Source: Archangium_A sp035910535 (GTDB taxonomy: Bacteria; Myxococcota; Myxococcia; Myxococcales; Myxococcaceae). From it: a stretch of 64,000 nucleotides of DNA. The position numbers were made by a program, and so were the translations under genes. The stretch spans positions 248,001-312,000 of the forward strand of contig JAMHXF010000032.1 of assembly GCA_035910535.1 (NCBI GenBank), read 5' to 3'. The notes beneath the pieces were generated by a model. It ran no database searches and was not told the DNA's origin. It saw nothing but the letters and a program-made list of their open reading frames with translations. This document shows, one piece after another, positions 25,462 through 31,747 of the stretch. Position 1 is the stretch's first letter, and each line of letters starts with the position of its first letter.

Positions 25462-26439
25462 TCAGCCCATGGAGATGCGGTTCTTCTTCGGCTTCGCGAT
25501 GACGGGCGCGTCGAAGCGGTCGCCGCCGCCTGCTTGTGCGCGCGTGAGTGCCGCCGTCGCCTCGCGCACCAGCCCGCCAAAGCTGACCTGGTCTTTGTTC
25601 CCCGTCGCCGGGTCGAAGCTCGCCACGCCCACCGACACCGTGCCGTTGGGAAACGAGTCGAGCGTCTTCAACTTCTTCACCACGCGCTCGGCCACCACCG
25701 TCGCGCCCTTCAGCGGCGTGTGAGGCAAGAACAACAGGTACTTGTCTTCGGCGAACGGCATCGCCACGTCGATGTCACGCAGCAGCGTCGAGAGCACCTC
25801 GAGCGACTCGGCGCGAATGGCCGCGCGCTGAAACTCGGGCGCCGCTTCACCGAGCGCGTCGCGCAGGTCGTCGAGCGAGACCACCAGCAGCGCCACCGGG
25901 TACTGGTAGCGCTTGCTGCGCTTGACCTCGAGCAGCATGTACTTCTTGAAGAAGGCCTCGTCCGGCGCGTTCACGCCCACCTGCGAGGGTTTGATCTTCA
26001 GCGTGCGCGACGGAGCGACGTTCTTCAGCGCCGCGAACTTCGCCTGCAGCTCACGCAGCTGCGCCGCCAGCGTGTTGAGCCGCGTCACCGCCTGCACGAC
26101 CCCCAGCACGTGGTGTTTCTTGAGCGGCCCGACGACGAAGCCGTCAGCGCCGACTTCACGGGCCCGGTCGTGCGCGCGCTCGACTTCAGAGGCCGGGTAC
26201 GCGAGCACGATGGCCGTCTCGGGCGCCTGCTTGCGGACCTGAGGCGCGAGCAGCTCGCCGTCGAACAGCTCGTTGACGGCGGCTATCAACACATCGGGAG
26301 GCCGCGCCCGCACGGTCTGCACGGCCTCGTCGACGTAGGTGACGATCTGCACCTCGGCCCACCCGTCGAGGAACTTCCTCAACGCGTTGGCGATGGGCGC
26401 CGACGGCTCGGCGATGAGAATGCGCGGGGTGTGACTCAC
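25462..26439 (-). CDS. degenerate receiver plus degenerate GGDEF-like regulator
   Basis: A 325-residue cytoplasmic protein. Residues 5-120 have a receiver fold (RILIAEPSAP at the N-terminus, VGPLKK at the switch lysine), but the position of the phosphorylated aspartate reads PDVLIAAVNE, with alanine near residue 54. Residues 180-310 resemble a GGDEF domain (YPVALLVVSLDDLRDALGE and VSVGVASFD), but the signature loop reads FAEDKYL, so cyclase activity is unlikely. A short helix joins the two. The GTG start at 26439 overlaps the frr stop (GTGA), so expression is coupled to ribosome recycling factor. It is likely a phosphorylation-independent scaffold or sensor; this is inference. Confidence 0.8.
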   Translation of the reverse strand: MSHTPRILIAEPSAPIANALRKFLDGWAEVQIVTYVDEAVQTVRARPPDVLIAAVNELFDGELLAPQVRKQAPETAIVLAYPASEVERAHDRAREVGADGFVVGPLKKHHVLGVVQAVTRLNTLAAQLRELQAKFAALKNVAPSRTLKIKPSQVGVNAPDEAFFKKYMLLEVKRSKRYQYPVALLVVSLDDLRDALGEAAPEFQRAAIRAESLEVLSTLLRDIDVAMPFAEDKYLLFLPHTPLKGATVVAERVVKKLKTLDSFPNGTVSVGVASFDPATGNKDQVSFGGLVREATAALTRAQAGGGDRFDAPVIAKPKKNRISMG

Positions 26440-26999
26440 ACCTCGAGCACTTCCTTTTCTTTCTTGCCGATGACCTCGTCGACCTGCGCGATGCCGGAGT
26501 CGGTCTCTTTCTGCACCTTCTCTTCGGAGCGCTTCTTGTCGTCCTCGGTGATGACCTTGTCTTTGAGGAGCGTCTTGATCTTGTCGTTGGCTTCCTGGCG
26601 TGCCTTGCGAATGGCGACCTTGTGCTCTTCGCCGGTGGCCTTCACCTGCTTGGCGATGTCCTTGCGGCGCTGCTCCGTCAGCGGAGGAATCGGGAGGCGG
26701 ATGATTTCGCCGTCGTTCTGCGGCGTGAGGCCGAGGTTGGCCTCGAGCAACGCCTTCTCGATGTCGCGCAGCACGCTCTTGTCCCACGGCTTGACCGTGA
26801 TGAGGCGCGGCTCGGGCACCGCGACGGCCGCGGTCTGCGCCAGCGGCGTGGGCGTGCCGTAGAAGTTCACGCGCACCCCGTCGAGCATCGCCGCGTTGGC
26901 GCGCCCGGTGCGGATCTTGGTCATCTGCTGCTTGAGCGCCTCGATCGACTTCTTCACTGATTCCTGGAGGAACTTCACCGCATCGTCATGCGCCGCCAT
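26436..26999 (-). CDS. frr: ribosome recycling factor
   Basis: RRF splits post-termination ribosomes together with EF-G. The 187 residues match the normal length. Characteristic segments are IRTGRANAAMLDGVRVNFYGTP split over residues 29-50, LITVKPWDKS, IEKALLEANLGLTPQNDG, IRLPIPPLTEQRRKDI and the C-terminal DEVIGKKEKEVLEV. An AAAGGAAA ribosome-binding site precedes ATG 26999. It follows pyrH by 33 bases, as in most bacteria, and its stop overlaps the start of the degenerate regulator. Confidence 0.98.
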   Translation of the reverse strand: MAAHDDAVKFLQESVKKSIEALKQQMTKIRTGRANAAMLDGVRVNFYGTPTPLAQTAAVAVPEPRLITVKPWDKSVLRDIEKALLEANLGLTPQNDGEIIRLPIPPLTEQRRKDIAKQVKATGEEHKVAIRKARQEANDKIKTLLKDKVITEDDKKRSEEKVQKETDSGIAQVDEVIGKKEKEVLEV

Positions 27000-27032
27000 G
27001 TCGTGTTTCCTTTCGTGGCTTTGAGAAAAGGG

Positions 27033-27782
27033 TCAGGCCAACACCGTGTCGCTCGTACCCACCACCGTACCGATGTCACCGGGCGAGAGCACCGCGCGAC
27101 CGATGTTGCCGGGCGCGGTCATGTCGAACACGACGATGGGGAGCTTGTTGTCCATGCACAACGAGATGGCCGTGGAGTCCATCACGTTGAGGTTGTTCTT
27201 GAGCACGTCCATGTACGAGACGGTGATGTAGCGACGCGCGTCTTTGTTCTTTCGCGGGTCGGAGTCGTACACGCCGTCGACCTTGGTCGCCTTCAAGATG
27301 ACCTCGGCGTTGATTTCCATGGCGCGCAGCGACGCGGCGGTGTCGGTCGTGAAGTACGGGTTCCCGGTGCCCGCCGCGAAGATGACGATGCGCCCCTTCT
27401 CGAGGTGCCGCACCGCGCGCCTTCGAATGTAGGGCTCGGCGATCTGCTCCATCTTGATGGCCGAGAGCACGCGCGTGCTGCCGCCCAGCTTCTCGAGCGC
27501 GTCTTGCAGCGCGAGGCAGTTGATGCAGGTGGCGAGCATGCCCATGTAGTCGGCGCTCGCGCGGTCCATACCTGTCGTCGCGCCCTGCACACCGCGGAAG
27601 ATGTTGCCGCCACCGATGACGATGGCGACCTCGACTCCTGCGGCTTTGAGCTCGATGACTTCTGCGGCGATGCGCGAGAGCGTGTGCGGGTGAATGCCGT
27701 ACTTCTCGTCACCCATCAGCGCCTCTCCTGAAAGCTTGAGGAGGATCCGCTTGTAGCCGCCCGTCTTCACTTGGGTCGCCAT
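27033..27782 (-). CDS. pyrH: UMP kinase
   Basis: PyrH converts UMP to UDP with ATP in pyrimidine nucleotide synthesis. The 249-residue amino-acid-kinase-fold protein has the KLSGEALMG phosphate loop, VAIVIGGGNIFRG, MDRASADYMGMLATCINCL, the allosteric/central FAAGTGNPYFTTDTAASLRA and KVDGVYDSDPRKN. These are the standard bacterial UMP kinase motifs. A hairpin occupies the position of the ribosome-binding site (27789-27810). In this order pyrH is the third housekeeping gene of the rpsB-tsf-pyrH-frr cluster. Confidence 0.98.
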   Translation of the reverse strand: MATQVKTGGYKRILLKLSGEALMGDEKYGIHPHTLSRIAAEVIELKAAGVEVAIVIGGGNIFRGVQGATTGMDRASADYMGMLATCINCLALQDALEKLGGSTRVLSAIKMEQIAEPYIRRRAVRHLEKGRIVIFAAGTGNPYFTTDTAASLRAMEINAEVILKATKVDGVYDSDPRKNKDARRYITVSYMDVLKNNLNVMDSTAISLCMDNKLPIVVFDMTAPGNIGRAVLSPGDIGTVVGTSDTVLA

Positions 27783-27788
27783 GGCGAA

Positions 27789-27810
27789 CGCGGCTTACCG
27801 CAAAGCCGCG
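27789..27810 (-). promoter_or_regulatory. hairpin covering the pyrH ribosome-binding region
   Basis: An 8-bp perfect inverted repeat, CGCGGCTT (27789-27796) and AAGCCGCG (27803-27810), with a 6-base loop. On the minus strand it ends seven bases before the pyrH ATG, so it would sequester the usual Shine-Dalgarno window, and no separate Shine-Dalgarno is seen. There is no T-run, so it is not a classical terminator. A translational control role is inferred. Confidence 0.4.
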
Positions 27811-27838
27811 ATCATCGACGTGATTTTTCCGCGCCCGC

Positions 27839-28297
27839 TTACGGGCTGGCGCTGGCTTCAGCTGATGCCTCGGAGAACAACGCGTCAGTCGACGGCACCT
27901 TGCGCGGGCGACCCCGCTTCTTCGGCGCGTCGGCAGCAGGCATGAGCGAGGGCTCCGTGGGGTTCGTGCTCGGCGGCACCACGCGGCGAATCTTCGGCAA
28001 CGAAATGCTTGCCACCTTGCCGCCCAGCACCTCGTCGGCTTCCGCGAAGACCTTCAGGTACGAGAGCAGCCGGTGGCCCTTCTTCAGCAACGTCTCGTGC
28101 TCGTCGTCGAGCGCGCTGCGCACCGCCTGCAGCTGCGCTTCGATGTGCATCAGCTCGAGGTGCCGCTCTTTCACGCGCGCCACGTCGTCCTGCAGGCTCA
28201 CCGCGTCCATGTCGGGGAAGCGCACGTCGGGCAGTGACGAGAACAACTGCAGCAAGCGCTGCAGCTCAGGCGGCAACAGGTCGGTGTCGGAGGTCAT
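27839..28297 (-). CDS. hypothetical protein with AT-hook-like C-terminal motif
   Basis: A 152-residue protein between tsf and pyrH. I choose ATG 28297 (MTSDTDLLPPELQ) over the longer frame from 28345, whose extra residues lack protein character. Residues 20-95 are helical with a coiled-coil-like stretch (VARVKERHLELMHIEAQL) followed by LLKKGHRLLSYLKVF. The C-terminal 60 residues are Pro/Ser-rich and contain KKRGRPRKVP, an AT-hook-type DNA minor-groove motif. This suggests a nucleoid-associated or DNA-tethered role, not proven. Its place inside a translation cluster that is normally contiguous is unusual. Confidence 0.65.
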   Translation of the reverse strand: MTSDTDLLPPELQRLLQLFSSLPDVRFPDMDAVSLQDDVARVKERHLELMHIEAQLQAVRSALDDEHETLLKKGHRLLSYLKVFAEADEVLGGKVASISLPKIRRVVPPSTNPTEPSLMPAADAPKKRGRPRKVPSTDALFSEASAEASASP

Positions 28298-28346
28298 GCG
28301 CGCATCATAACTGAACACTCGTTCAGCACCAAGAAAGCAGCGCATG

Positions 28347-28389
28347 AAAATGACTCGGGCGAGCCGGAAGTGAATCCGACCCGCCCGAG
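28347..28389 (-). terminator. probable terminator after tsf
   Basis: An 8-bp outer stem, CTCGGGCG (28354-28361) and CGCCCGAG (28382-28389), with a partly paired inner region, lies 21 bases past the tsf stop. On the minus strand it is followed by TCATTTTC, a modest T-run. It probably reduces readthrough from tsf into the hypothetical gene and pyrH. Confidence 0.5.
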
Positions 28390-28410
28390 GTGAAACGAAA
28401 CGAGCGTGAC

Positions 28411-29463
28411 TCAGCTCTTGAGCGTCGCGGCGACCTCGGCGGCGAGGTCGGTCTTCACCTTCTCGATGCCTTCACCCACTTCGAGGCGGCCCACGCGGCC
28501 GATGGACAACGTGGCGCCGACCTTCTTGCCGGCTTCGGCGATGAGGTCCTTCACCTTCTTGCTGTCGTCCTTCACCCAGAGCTGATCGACGAGGCAGTTG
28601 TTCTCGTAGAACTTCTCGAGCTTGCCGCCGATGATCTTCTCCCACATCGCTTCGGGCTTGGTGATCTGCTCGCGCTTGACGATCTGCTCGAGGGGAACCT
28701 TCTCGAGCTTGCCGGAGATCTCGACCATCAGCTTCTCGGCGTCTTCGGTGCGGAGAATGCCGGTGCGCGCCGGGCCGTCTTTGATGGTGAAGCGCCAGGT
28801 GTTCTGGAGCTCGTCTTTGTACAGGCGCGTCTCCTGCTCGATGGTCGCCGCGGGCACCTGATCTCGGGTGACCCACTGGGGCTTCATCGCGGTGAGCTGC
28901 ATCGCGAGCTCGCTGGCGAGCGCCTTCGTGTCGGCGTTGTTGCTGCCGAGGATCTCGACGAGCGCGCCGATCTTCTCGTTGGAGTGCAGGTAGCTGCCGA
29001 CGGCGCCCGCGCCTTCGACCTGAATGCGCGAGAAGCGACGCACCGTGAGCTTCTCGCCGATGGTGGCGATCTTCTCGATGACGTGCTCGCCGACCGTCTT
29101 GCTGCCTTCGAACGCCTGCGCGAGCAACGCTTCGATGCTCGCCGGGTTGTGCTGACCGACGTGCTTCACGAGGCCGGCGGTGAGCTTCACGAACTCGCCG
29201 TTCTTGGCGACGAAGTCGGTCTCGGCGTTCACCTCGACCAGCACGCCCAGCTGCGCGTCGTCAGAGACCGCGAGGCCAATGAGGCCTTCAGCCGCGACCC
29301 GGTCGCCCTTCTTTTCGGCCTTGGCGGCGCCCTTCTTGCGGAGAATCTCTTCAGCCTTGACGAAATCGCCGGCCGACTCCGTGAGGGCCTTCTTGCAGTC
29401 CATCATGCCCGCGCCGGTCTTCTCGCGGAGTTCCTTCACCATCGCAGCGCTGATCTCAGCCAT
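28411..29463 (-). CDS. tsf: elongation factor Ts
   Basis: EF-Ts is the nucleotide-exchange factor that recycles EF-Tu after GTP hydrolysis. Diagnostic motifs are VKELREKTGAGMMDCKKAL at the N-terminus and the EF-Tu-contacting VNAETDFVAKN near residue 80. LEQIVKREQITKPEAMWEK and LVDQLWVKDDSK follow. At 350 residues it is longer than the roughly 280-residue enterobacterial form, with additional core-repeat sequence in the C-terminal half. A GAAGGAG ribosome-binding site precedes ATG 29463. It follows rpsB, separated by a hairpin at 29490-29534. Confidence 0.97.
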   Translation of the reverse strand: MAEISAAMVKELREKTGAGMMDCKKALTESAGDFVKAEEILRKKGAAKAEKKGDRVAAEGLIGLAVSDDAQLGVLVEVNAETDFVAKNGEFVKLTAGLVKHVGQHNPASIEALLAQAFEGSKTVGEHVIEKIATIGEKLTVRRFSRIQVEGAGAVGSYLHSNEKIGALVEILGSNNADTKALASELAMQLTAMKPQWVTRDQVPAATIEQETRLYKDELQNTWRFTIKDGPARTGILRTEDAEKLMVEISGKLEKVPLEQIVKREQITKPEAMWEKIIGGKLEKFYENNCLVDQLWVKDDSKKVKDLIAEAGKKVGATLSIGRVGRLEVGEGIEKVKTDLAAEVAATLKS

Positions 29464-29489
29464 GTGTGTGCTCCTTCAAAAGCTTCGTT

Positions 29490-29534
29490 GAAACAAACGA
29501 GGCGCCGACTCGGGAAAAAACGAGCCGACGCCTC
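29490..29534 (-). terminator. rpsB-tsf intergenic hairpin, attenuator candidate
   Basis: Arms at 29499-29512 and 29521-29534 pair over 14 positions on the minus-strand RNA with two G-U pairs, whereas on the plus strand the same positions are A-C mismatches. The hairpin is therefore suited to the transcript of this operon. The loop is T-rich and the stem is followed by GTTTGTTTC. A partial terminator between rpsB and tsf would lower tsf transcription relative to rpsB. Confidence 0.55.
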
Positions 29535-29558
29535 CGAAAAAGACGACGGGGGACCGAA

Positions 29559-30506
29559 TTACTCGGCCTTCGCCTCAGGCGCGGCGGCGGGCGCAGCTTC
29601 GGTGGCGACCGGCGCGGCCTCGGGCTCAGCGGCGGCAGGGCCACCACGGTGCTCGACGACAGGGCCACGGCCTTCACGGCGCGGGGCGCGGCGACGGTTG
29701 TCGTCGCGATCACCACCACGGCCACCACCTTCACGGCGGCGGCTCTCTTCCTGCGCGTCGCGGTCAGCGGCGCCCGAGGCGCGGTAACGAGCGGCACCCT
29801 CGAGGGCGGCGTCGGCGATCTTGCCCGTGAAGAGCTTGATCGAACGGATCGCGTCGTCGTTGCCGGGGATCACGTAGTCGATGCCTTCGGGATCGCAGTT
29901 CGTGTCGACCAGGCCGAGCACCGGAATGCCCAGGCGGTTGGCCTCGTGCACGGCGAGCGCTTCCTTCTTGGGGTCGATGACGAACACCGCGCCCGGGAGG
30001 CGGCTGGTGTTCTTGATGCCGCCGAGGTTCTTCTCGAGCTTCTCGCGCTCACGCTCGAGGCCCGCGACTTCCTTCTTGGGGAGGCGCGCGTAGGTGCCGT
30101 CTTCCGCCATCGTCTCGATGGCCTTGAGGCGGTCGATGCCCTGCTTGATGGTCTTGAAGTTGGTCAGCGTGCCGCCCAACCAGCGGTTGGTGACGTGGTA
30201 CTGACCCGAGCGGCTCGCCTCTTCACGAACCACGTCCTGGGCCTGCTTCTTGGTGCCGACGAAGAGCACCGTGCCACCGCGCGCGGTGACGTCCGACACG
30301 AAGCGGAGCGCGGCGCGAGCCAGCACCACCGTCTTCTGCAGGTCGATGATGTAGATGCCGTTGCGGGCGCCGAAGATGTACGGCTTCATCTTGGGGTTCC
30401 AGCGCTTGGTCTGGTGACCGAAGTGCACGCCGGCTTCCAGCATCTGGCGCATGGTGATGCCGCCAGCGGGGGCCATCTGCTGCTGCTGCTCGTTCTGCTC
30501 GCTCAT
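29559..30506 (-). CDS. rpsB: ribosomal protein S2 with extended C-terminus
   Basis: Small-subunit protein S2. Start ATG 30506 gives the sequence MSEQNEQQQQ, followed by the conserved TMRQMLEAGVHFGHQTKRWN. Other S2 marks are FGARNGIYIIDLQKTV, TVLFVGTKKQAQD, YHVTNRWLGGTLTNF, DTNCDPEGIDYVIPGNDDA and LFTGKIADAALEG. The core ends at about residue 240 of 315. The rest is an Arg/Gly/Asp-rich then Ala/Pro/Glu-rich tail (RRREGGGRGG, EPEAAPVATE) not found in typical S2. Such tails occur in some myxobacterial and actinobacterial proteins. It heads the rpsB-tsf-pyrH-frr cluster; the leader holds a hairpin at 30582-30602. Confidence 0.97.
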   Translation of the reverse strand: MSEQNEQQQQMAPAGGITMRQMLEAGVHFGHQTKRWNPKMKPYIFGARNGIYIIDLQKTVVLARAALRFVSDVTARGGTVLFVGTKKQAQDVVREEASRSGQYHVTNRWLGGTLTNFKTIKQGIDRLKAIETMAEDGTYARLPKKEVAGLEREREKLEKNLGGIKNTSRLPGAVFVIDPKKEALAVHEANRLGIPVLGLVDTNCDPEGIDYVIPGNDDAIRSIKLFTGKIADAALEGAARYRASGAADRDAQEESRRREGGGRGGDRDDNRRRAPRREGRGPVVEHRGGPAAAEPEAAPVATEAAPAAAPEAKAE

Positions 30507-30581
30507 GTTCGACTGTCTTTCGTGCTGCGTTTTGGTTGTTCCGCCACGTGCCCGTGGTGCTTCGTAAAACTCCGGCATCGA

Positions 30582-30602
30582 CTCCCGACACCATGTCGAG
30601 AG
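30582..30602 (-). promoter_or_regulatory. hairpin in the rpsB leader
   Basis: On the minus strand CTCTCGACA pairs with TGTCGGGAG through a three-base loop, one pair being T-G. It lies about 75 bases before the rpsB ATG. S2 autoregulates through its own leader in several phyla, so this could belong to such an element, but no known consensus was matched. Confidence 0.3.
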
Positions 30603-30729
30603 CACCGTGGCCGGCGTGGCACGTGTGAGTATTTTTGCTGCTGCTCGGGGCTCCTTTTGAGAGCGGCGAACGAGGGGCGTGTAACAGACGCTTTGAGGCG
30701 ATCGCAAGCTTCTGGATCAGCCAAGCGAC

Positions 30730-30735
30730 TACAAT
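30730..30735 (+). promoter_or_regulatory. possible -10 element TACAAT for a plus-strand transcript
   Basis: TACAAT matches five of six consensus bases. No good -35 lies 16-18 bases upstream. It sits just before two direct copies of TAGTTA ten bases apart (30735-30740, 30745-30750). A plus-strand ORF of 89 codons (30750-31019) starts right after but is not protein-like. Together with the plus-oriented terminator at 31115-31157 it may define an RNA of about 400 bases. Confidence 0.25.
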
Positions 30736-30804
30736 AGTTACAAGTAGTTATGGCCACGAACATCCAACGAACGCCAACCCGCACTGGACGCGCGCTTGGA
30801 ACAC

Positions 30805-30835
30805 GTGCTGCGCGCGAACGTCTCGCGCGCAGCAC
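30805..30835. terminator. 13-bp perfect hairpin, probable terminator
   Basis: GTGCTGCGCGCGA (30805-30817) and TCGCGCGCAGCAC (30823-30835) form a perfect 13-bp stem with a five-base loop. It lies about seven bases past the stop of the small minus-strand ORF at 30843-30977. There is no T-run on either side, as is common in GC-rich genomes. It could also be a protein-binding palindrome. Confidence 0.55.
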
Positions 30836-30842
30836 CCGCCAC

Positions 30843-30977
30843 TTACTTCTTCCTGTGGATTCGGCAGCGCCTGAGTGGAAATCCGACCAAGCCGTAGTCC
30901 GCAGCGTACAGACGGCGTTTGGCCCAGTGATTCCAGACAGACGCGGCGAACCAACACCCGCATGTCTTTTTCTTCAT
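30843..30977 (-). CDS. possible small basic protein, 44 residues
   Basis: An ATG-to-TAA ORF encoding 44 residues, rich in Lys, Arg, Trp and Tyr, with recognisable protein-like composition (MKKKTCGCWFAASVWNHWAK at the N-terminus, RRLYAADYGL and FPLRRCRIHRKK after it). The net charge is strongly positive, compatible with RNA, ribosome or DNA binding. A TGAGA sequence lies seven bases before the ATG and a perfect hairpin follows the stop. Upstream is a palindrome (30984-30996). It points toward rpsB. No family is recognised, and chance ORFs of this size do occur, so confidence is limited. Most of the 30507-31138 gap otherwise has no recognisable gene. Confidence 0.42.
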   Translation of the reverse strand: MKKKTCGCWFAASVWNHWAKRRLYAADYGLVGFPLRRCRIHRKK

Positions 30978-30983
30978 CGTGAA

Positions 30984-30996
30984 TCTCACAGTGAGA
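30984..30996. promoter_or_regulatory. small palindrome upstream of the 44-residue ORF
   Basis: TCTCAC and GTGAGA separated by one base form a perfect short palindrome seven bases before the ATG of the small ORF. It could be an operator or overlap its ribosome-binding site. No matching copy was noticed elsewhere in the window. Confidence 0.25.
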
Positions 30997-31114
30997 ATTC
31001 ACCGCGCACGAACCCTTGACGATTCGAACGGGCCCCTCTCGGGCTGGTGAAGTCGCGGCGAATGCAGTACGAGATGAGTCGTTCAGTTACTCTCTCGCCC
31101 CCAAGGCGACCGGG

Positions 31115-31157
31115 GCCTGGCGGAAGTTGCACCTTCCGTCAGGCTTCTTCTTTTTCC
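31115..31157 (+). terminator. intrinsic terminator, plus orientation
   Basis: GCCTGGCGGAAG (31115-31126) pairs with CTTCCGTCAGGC (31133-31144) over 12 positions including one G-U on the plus-strand RNA, followed by TTCTTCTTTTTCC. On the minus strand the wobble becomes an A-C mismatch and no T-run follows, so it is built for rightward transcription. It overlaps the 3' end of the convergent gene that stops at 31139. It implies a plus-strand transcript from 30.7-31.1 kb. Confidence 0.65.
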
Positions 31158-31678
31158 TGCCCTCCTTTGTCGTCCGAGAATTCCGCGAGATTTTCCAAAT
31201 ATCGGGAAAGTCTCTGCGCCTCCGCACGAGTCAGATCGCGGGGCAGACTCAGCTCCACATCGAATGAAGGTCGAAGCGGCAAGACATACCGAAGCGCTGC
31301 GGACGGAACAGTTTTAACGTCCACTGGCTTGCTGTCCGGCGCAACGCGTTTGGGCTCGCTTGCCTCGACACCGCGACCGGGTTTCCATCCAGCCTTCGTC
31401 CGAGAACTCTCGAAGTCCGTCAGAACCCGCTTAATCCTCGCGCGATATGACGCGAGAGAACTAGCTGACACCTGCGGATTTAGATTTTGATAACGCAGTA
31501 GCAAATCGTCGATATCATTCAGGACTTCTCCGATTGTCAGGTCGACACCTACCGTCTGGATTTGTGCGAGAGCCGCGATGGAATTCGCAGCCACCGACGC
31601 CTTGTAATTTCCGAGCTTCTTCTGTTTCTCGACGAACTCGCGAGCGTCTGACAGCTTCAATTGGAGGGTGGTGCTCAT
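31139..31678 (-). CDS. hypothetical protein under a near-consensus promoter, probably leaderless
   Basis: A 179-residue cytoplasmic-looking protein with less GC-biased codons than its neighbours, a sign of possible transfer. Residues 1-100 are helical (LKLSDAREFVEKQKKLGNYK, ASSLASYRARIKRVLTDFE), somewhat like the SAM-like DNA-binding domain at the N-terminus of tyrosine recombinases, but no catalytic recombinase domain follows. The C-terminal part reads VLPLRPSFDVELSLPRDLTR and AEAQRLSRYLENLAEF, a compact motif that may be a separate domain. The start at ATG 31678 is fixed by the promoter, whose -10 box ends seven bases upstream. It might regulate itself through the CGGAT repeats. No function is recognised. 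Confidence 0.72.
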   Translation of the reverse strand: MSTTLQLKLSDAREFVEKQKKLGNYKASVAANSIAALAQIQTVGVDLTIGEVLNDIDDLLLRYQNLNPQVSASSLASYRARIKRVLTDFESSRTKAGWKPGRGVEASEPKRVAPDSKPVDVKTVPSAALRYVLPLRPSFDVELSLPRDLTRAEAQRLSRYLENLAEFSDDKGGQEKEEA

Positions 31679-31685
31679 GGACGTG

Positions 31686-31714
31686 ATTATCCACGCCCGA
31701 TCGCCGGATGTCAA
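31686..31714 (-). promoter_or_regulatory. near-consensus sigma-70 promoter giving a leaderless mRNA
   Basis: TTGACA (31709-31714, perfect -35) and GATAAT (31686-31691, five of six) are separated by exactly 17 bases on the minus strand. The -10 ends seven bases before ATG 31678, so transcription should begin at or within a base or two of the start codon. It is the best promoter in the window. Confidence 0.82.
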
Positions 31715-31746
31715 TCCGGATAATCCGACCCATCCGTTCCTCGGAT
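31704..31746. promoter_or_regulatory. cluster of CGGAT half-sites over the -35 region, operator candidate
   Basis: CCGGAT-GTCA-ATCCGG (31704-31719) is a perfect palindrome covering the -35 box. CGGAT-A-ATCCG (31717-31727) overlaps it, and ATCCG-N5-CGGAT (31732-31746) lies just upstream. Such phased inverted half-sites are typical of a repressor or autoregulator that blocks RNA polymerase. Confidence 0.65.
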
Positions 31747-31747
31747 A

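Noticed and set aside
26440..26787. N-terminal extension of the frr-linked regulator in frame up to 26787
   Set aside because: It is an Arg/His/Gln-rich shadow of frr; the receiver domain begins at GTG 26439, which overlaps the frr stop in the usual coupling pattern.
30616..30640. TGGCAC upstream of TTTGCT as a sigma-54 promoter for rpsB
   Set aside because: The GG-to-GC spacing is about 17 bases rather than 10, and the direction is opposite to rpsB.
30750..31019. 89-codon plus-strand ORF starting right after TAGTTA repeats as a protein gene
   Set aside because: Its residues (Arg/Thr/Pro-rich, no hydrophobic core) do not look protein-like, and the minus-strand 44-codon ORF has better composition. 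An RNA remains possible.
31012..31040. TTCGAAC motif like a tRNA T-loop
   Set aside because: The flanking bases do not pair into a five-base T stem on either strand and no acceptor or anticodon arm is found.
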